DNA from: Paraburkholderia tropica
Lineage (GTDB): Bacteria; Pseudomonadota; Gammaproteobacteria; Burkholderiales; Burkholderiaceae
DNA: 64,000 bases
Direction: 5' to 3'
Assembly: GCF_914484835.1 (NCBI RefSeq)
Contig: NZ_CAJZAR010000062.1
Location: 372,001-436,000 of the forward strand
Part shown: in pieces, positions 60,579 to 64,000 of the stretch
How positions within the stretch are numbered: position 1 is the first letter of the stretch
How the letters are laid out: each line of letters starts with the position of its first letter
Notes under the pieces: model-generated
Database searches by the model: none
What the model was told of the DNA's origin: nothing
What the model saw: only the letters and a program-made list of their open reading frames with translations
Translations under genes and position numbers: made by a program

Positions 60579-60633
60579 AGGCGCCGCAACGAACCGACTG
60601 GGCAGTACATCATTTTTCGAGGATGTTTCAATC

Positions 60634-61665
60634 ATGCGTTGGAAGAAAACCCTGCAACTCGTAGGCGTGCACTGTGAAGGCGAGATCGGGAAGGTGATCA
60701 CCGGCGGTGTGGTCAGCATTCCCGGCGAGACGATGCTCGACAAGATGAATTACATCAACGAGGTCGACGACAGCCTGCGTCGTCTGGTGGTGCTGGAGCC
60801 GCGTGGCTGCCTGCAAATGTCGGTGAATCTGCTGCTGCCGCCCACGCGGCCCGAAGCGCATGCGGGTTTCATCGTCTTGCAGTCGGACAAGGCGCATCCC
60901 ATGTCGGGCAGCAATTCGATCTGCGTGGTCACGACGCTGCTCGAACTCGGCATGGTGCCGATGCAGGAGCCGGTGACGACGGTGGTGCTCGATACGCCCG
61001 CCGGTCTCGTGACGGCGCGTGCGACGTGTCAGGACGGCCGCTGCACGTCGGTCTCGCTCGATATGGTGCCTGCGTTTGTCGAGCAGCTCGACGTGGAGAT
61101 CGACGCCGAGGAGTTCGGCAAGATCAAGGTGGACCTGTCGTTCGGCGGGGTCTATTACGCGCTCGTCGATGTGGAGCAACTGGGTATCGCAATCGCACCC
61201 GAGAACGCACGCAAGCTGGCCGATCTCGGTGTTCGCCTGCGCGCGTTGATCGATAGCCAGGTGAAGGTGCAGCATCCGCTGTATGCGTCGATCAACAAGA
61301 TCGCGTATGTGATGTTCCGCAATCGCGTGGATGGTACGACGTATCAGACGTGCACGACGCTGCCGCCCGGACGTGTCGACCGCTCGCCGTGCGGCACCGG
61401 CAGCTCGGCGAATCTCGCGACCCTTGCGGCGCGCGGCCTCGTGCAGAAAGGCGCGACGTTGACGTCGCGCTCGACGATCGGCAGCGAGTTCCGCGTCGAG
61501 CATCTCGGCGACGCGGAAGTGGGCGGTCGGGCGGCGGTGCTGCCACGCATCACCGGCCGCGCCTGGATCTACAGCGTGGAGCAGATGGGCGTCGACCCTG
61601 ACGACCCGCTGGCTGCGGGCTTTATGTTGAGCGATACGTGGGGCGAGGGTTCGCCCGGTGCGTGA
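60634..61665 (+). CDS. Proline racemase-superfamily protein with Ser/Cys active site
   Basis: A 343-residue relative of the epimerase at 58276-59292. The first catalytic position is Ser91 (HPMSGSNSICV) and the second is Cys253 (DRSPCGTGSSAN), whereas proline racemases use Cys/Cys and the trans-3-hydroxyproline dehydratases Cys/Thr. It may be a hydroxyproline dehydratase or an epimerase for another cyclic amino acid. GAGGAT is nine bases before the ATG. Two superfamily members in one operon suggest two related substrates. Confidence 0.9.
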   Translation: MRWKKTLQLVGVHCEGEIGKVITGGVVSIPGETMLDKMNYINEVDDSLRRLVVLEPRGCLQMSVNLLLPPTRPEAHAGFIVLQSDKAHPMSGSNSICVVTTLLELGMVPMQEPVTTVVLDTPAGLVTARATCQDGRCTSVSLDMVPAFVEQLDVEIDAEEFGKIKVDLSFGGVYYALVDVEQLGIAIAPENARKLADLGVRLRALIDSQVKVQHPLYASINKIAYVMFRNRVDGTTYQTCTTLPPGRVDRSPCGTGSSANLATLAARGLVQKGATLTSRSTIGSEFRVEHLGDAEVGGRAAVLPRITGRAWIYSVEQMGVDPDDPLAAGFMLSDTWGEGSPGA

Positions 61666-61741
61666 CGGTTCGATGCGCGTGTCCGGCCACGGGAAGCAGG
61701 GCCTCGCGGTCGGATTCTACGAAAGACAATATCAGGAGTGA

Positions 61742-62623
61742 ATGGTGATTACCGGAAAAACGGGTGTGTTCTTCATGGTGGCGGATCCGATCGATCAGGT
61801 CCGTACGCCCGAGATATTTAATCAGGTATTCGAACAATTAGGTATCGACGCCGTGATGGTGCCGCTGAACGTGAAAGCGGACCATCTGACGCAGACTATC
61901 CGGTCGGTATTCGAGTCGCCTACGACCCGCGGCATGGTGCTGTCGATTCCTCACAAGACAGCCGCTGCACAACTGGTCGATCATCTGACCGCCGGCGCGC
62001 AGGTGGCCAATTCGGTGAACGCCATACGCCGCAATCAGGACGGCACGCTCGAAGGCGCACAGTTCGACGGTATCGGCTTCGTCGAGTCGATGGACCGCTA
62101 TTCAATGAACTATCGCGGCAAGTCCGTGCTGCTGATCGGCGCCGGCGGAGCCGCTTCGGCCATCTGTACCGCGCTCGCGGAAGGCGGCGTTGCGTCGTTG
62201 GCGATATTCGACGTCGACTCGTCAAAGGCAGAAGCGCTCGTGCAAGCGATCGCGCAACGCTATCCGATTCGCACGGCGGTTCAGGAAAACAACGATCCTG
62301 CGGGCTTCGATGTCGTGATCAATGCGTCGCCTGTGGGGCTGAAGGATTCGGATCCGTTGCCGGTCCCCGCTGAGCGCATCGGCGCACATACGCAGGTTTG
62401 CGACATCCTGATGAAGAACCAGCCGACGCCGTTGCTGCGCGCGGCGATGGCGAAAGGCAATGCCGTTTTGCCCGGCTTCGACATGCTGATTCTTCAGTCG
62501 CCGCTATTTCTCGAATTTTTCGGCGTCAAGGAAGCCGCCGAGCAGTTGCGCAAGGACGATACGCCCGCCCGTGACCTGTTGTTTCCTCACGAGCTGCGCA
62601 GCATGGTCAAGTCCGTTGCCTGA
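61742..62623 (+). CDS. Shikimate dehydrogenase-like NAD(P)-dependent oxidoreductase
   Basis: A 293-residue protein of the shikimate dehydrogenase family. It has the catalytic Lys in LSIPHKTAAAQ, Asp in FDGIGFVES (instead of NTDGxG) and the nucleotide loop GAGGAASAICTAL. As it lacks the NTD motif, it is likely a catabolic paralogue and not AroE. CAGGAG stands just before the ATG; the GTG codon one position later is an alternative. It could reduce a cyclic imine or oxidise a cyclic hydroxy acid in this operon. Confidence 0.87.
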   Translation: MVITGKTGVFFMVADPIDQVRTPEIFNQVFEQLGIDAVMVPLNVKADHLTQTIRSVFESPTTRGMVLSIPHKTAAAQLVDHLTAGAQVANSVNAIRRNQDGTLEGAQFDGIGFVESMDRYSMNYRGKSVLLIGAGGAASAICTALAEGGVASLAIFDVDSSKAEALVQAIAQRYPIRTAVQENNDPAGFDVVINASPVGLKDSDPLPVPAERIGAHTQVCDILMKNQPTPLLRAAMAKGNAVLPGFDMLILQSPLFLEFFGVKEAAEQLRKDDTPARDLLFPHELRSMVKSVA

Positions 62624-62776
62624 TTTTTCTTGTAGTTCGCTGTGAGCAGGGCCGCAGTGTCGAGTCCGTAGCGCCGGGTCTAATGCTACGTCATTTGAAG
62701 TGTTCCCCATCATCGCCGTCCACGAAGTTAGAGATAAAGGAAGGCATGTGTTTAACGACAAAGGTTTGGATTGCTA

Positions 62777-63922
62777 ATGAAGAAAATTCTATTGGTGGGC
62801 TGCGTGGCGGGATTTTCCCTGCCTGCATTCGCACAAAGCTCGGTGACGCTTTATGGTCTGATCGACGAAGGGTTCGACTACACGAACAACGTCAAGGGCG
62901 GCAAGGTCTACGAACTGCAAAGCGGCTATACGCAAGGCAGCCGCTGGGGCCTCAAGGGCAACGAAGATCTCGGCGGCGGTCTCGGCGCCGTCTTCCAGAT
63001 CGAGAGCGGTTTCGATGTCAATAACGGCAAGCTCGCACAGGGCGGGCTCGGTTTTGGTCGGCAGGCGTATGTCGGCCTGAATAGCAATAAATTCGGCGCT
63101 GTCACGCTCGGCCGGCAATACGATTCGGTTGTCGACTATCTGGCGCAGACGACCTCGAACGGTAGCTGGGGCGGCTATCTGTTTTCCCATCCGTACGATA
63201 ACGACAATACGGATAACACCTTCCGTGTGAACAACACGATCAAGTACGCGAGCCCCAATATCGCCGGCTTGCAGTTCGGCGGAACCTATAGCTTCAGCAA
63301 CGACACGAACTTCGCCAACAACCGCCAGTACAGTATCGGCGCGCAGTACACGATCGGCGGCCTGCTGCTTGCCGCGGCGTATTTGCAGGCAAATAATCCG
63401 TCGGCGACGGCGAACGGCGCGATCAACAATGGCGGCGACGAGAATTTCGTGGCGAAACGTCTGCGTATCTTCGGCGCTGGCGCGACCTATGGATTTGGCA
63501 ATGCCACGGTCGCCTTTGCGTACACGAATACCTTCGTCGCGGAGCCGGTCAGCTCGGGCTACGTTGGCGCGATTACGCCAGGCGGTGGCGCGACGTTGTC
63601 GTCGCTGCGCTTCAATAACTTCGAGCTGAACGGGAAGTATCAGTTCACGCCGGCCTTCTTCGTGGGCGCAGCCTACACGTACACACGCACGGATTTCAAC
63701 GCGAGTAACGGCACATCGCATCCGCAATTCCACAGCGTCGGCATCATGGCCGACTACAACCTGTCGAAACGCACGGACGTGTATTTTCAGGGCGCCTACC
63801 AGCACGCGGGCGGCGACAAGACCGGCTCGGTTCTGGACGTTGCCTATGTTCCCGGCGCGGACGGCGTCTCGTCGACCTCGAATCAAGTGGTCGGCCGAGT
63901 CGGTATCCGTCACAAGTTCTGA
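62777..63922 (+). CDS. Gram-negative (Burkholderia-type) trimeric porin
   Basis: A 381-residue outer-membrane porin_4 protein. The signal peptide ends LPAFA before QSSVTLYGLIDEG. The strands SRWGLKGNEDLGGG and GRQAYVGL, and the C-terminal RHKF, are family hallmarks. ATG 62777 is two codons after an in-frame TTG. The ribosome site is weak (TTGGAT); a stronger one lies before an out-of-frame ATG at 62746. An intrinsic terminator follows at 63971. It could admit the amino-acid substrates of the adjacent importer. Confidence 0.95.
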   Translation: MKKILLVGCVAGFSLPAFAQSSVTLYGLIDEGFDYTNNVKGGKVYELQSGYTQGSRWGLKGNEDLGGGLGAVFQIESGFDVNNGKLAQGGLGFGRQAYVGLNSNKFGAVTLGRQYDSVVDYLAQTTSNGSWGGYLFSHPYDNDNTDNTFRVNNTIKYASPNIAGLQFGGTYSFSNDTNFANNRQYSIGAQYTIGGLLLAAAYLQANNPSATANGAINNGGDENFVAKRLRIFGAGATYGFGNATVAFAYTNTFVAEPVSSGYVGAITPGGGATLSSLRFNNFELNGKYQFTPAFFVGAAYTYTRTDFNASNGTSHPQFHSVGIMADYNLSKRTDVYFQGAYQHAGGDKTGSVLDVAYVPGADGVSSTSNQVVGRVGIRHKF

Positions 63923-63970
63923 GCATTCCGCGTGAGTAGAAGTTCGTCGCTTGAGAAGGGCGACGTTTTG

Positions 63971-63996
63971 GACCCGGCATAGCCGGGTCTTTTTTT
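63971..63996 (+). terminator. Intrinsic terminator after the porin gene
   Basis: GACCCGGC-ATA-GCCGGGTC, an 8-bp perfect GC-rich stem with a 3-base loop, followed by seven T (63990-63996). It ends the porin transcript. Confidence 0.93.
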
Positions 63997-64000
63997 CGGT

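Noticed and set aside
62746..63024. A 93-codon frame with a good ribosome site overlapping the porin start
   Set aside because: Mostly a shifted frame of the porin gene with no family resemblance. A short leader peptide cannot be excluded but is not supported.
1..64000. tRNA, rRNA, CRISPR, insertion sequences, toxin-antitoxin or prophage genes
   Set aside because: I looked for transposase motifs, repeat-spacer patterns and RNA genes and saw none that hold up.

Overview
The window reads as a high-GC genome fragment from a Burkholderiales bacterium, most likely Paraburkholderia, Caballeronia or a close relative. The reasons are two trimeric porins of the Burkholderia type (signal peptide, then SSxTLYG, C-terminal Phe), the density of catabolic operons each with its own IclR, LysR, RpiR or GntR regulator, and strong GC3 bias that opens long spurious antisense frames. 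I see no rRNA, tRNA, CRISPR array, phage or insertion sequence. Nearly everything is uptake and catabolism of small organic compounds, as expected for a secondary chromosome or megaplasmid of a soil or plant-associated bacterium.

Layout. (1) 1-6514: a leftward operon (2-hydroxyacid dehydrogenase, RraA/HMG-CHA aldolase-like enzyme, MFS carrier, sugar-type ABC binding protein, ABC ATPase cut by the window edge), divergent from an IclR regulator, with a 19-bp palindrome between them. (2) 6829-15715: a rightward operon of an Asp-box repeat protein, HpaI-type aldolase, two paralogous 4,5-dihydroxyphthalate decarboxylase-like proteins, an extradiol (VOC) dioxygenase, a LigJ-like 4-oxalomesaconate hydratase, an atypical SDR and an FAH-family hydrolase, followed by a LysR regulator with two HTH domains. 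It looks like an aromatic-acid meta-cleavage pathway. (3) 15858-23021: three MFS carriers, a maleate isomerase-like enzyme, a COG3618-type amidohydrolase and a porin. (4) 23167-30720 leftward and 30889-37036 rightward: one divergent carbohydrate or cyclitol locus. Its enzymes are two SDRs, a GldA-type dehydrogenase, a HAD phosphatase/mutase, an FGGY kinase, an UlaG-like metallo-hydrolase, a shikimate-dehydrogenase-like protein, a cupin-type glucose-6-phosphate isomerase and an FAD-linked oxidase. The rightward arm adds a CUT2 ABC importer and an RpiR regulator. (5) 37104-38800: etfB-etfA. (6) 38853-47830: an SDR, a lone second copy of the region-4 binding protein, an aldo/keto reductase, a second complete CUT2 importer with two permeases, and an aldose-dehydrogenase-like AKR. 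(7) 48234-62623: a GntR/FCD regulator, tautomerase, SDR, hydantoinase/5-oxoprolinase A and B subunits, RidA-family protein, polar amino-acid ABC importer, hydroxyproline-epimerase, D-amino-acid oxidase-like flavoprotein, a Ser/Cys proline-racemase-family protein and a shikimate-dehydrogenase-like protein. (8) 62777-63996: a porin with a clear intrinsic terminator.

The strongest new signals are these. A 21-bp operator (TTGTCGWC-N5-GTCGACAA) occurs three times in region 7 and ties together the GntR gene, the leftward SDR and the HyuAB operon. The enzyme sets of regions 2, 4 and 7 match no standard pathway I know as a whole. A 9-5-9 palindrome in front of the orphan binding protein has a degenerate copy over the -10 of the region-4 importer operon. 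Start codons were chosen from Shine-Dalgarno matches and overlaps. Substrates are inferred only, since binding proteins and SDRs cannot be assigned a substrate by eye.
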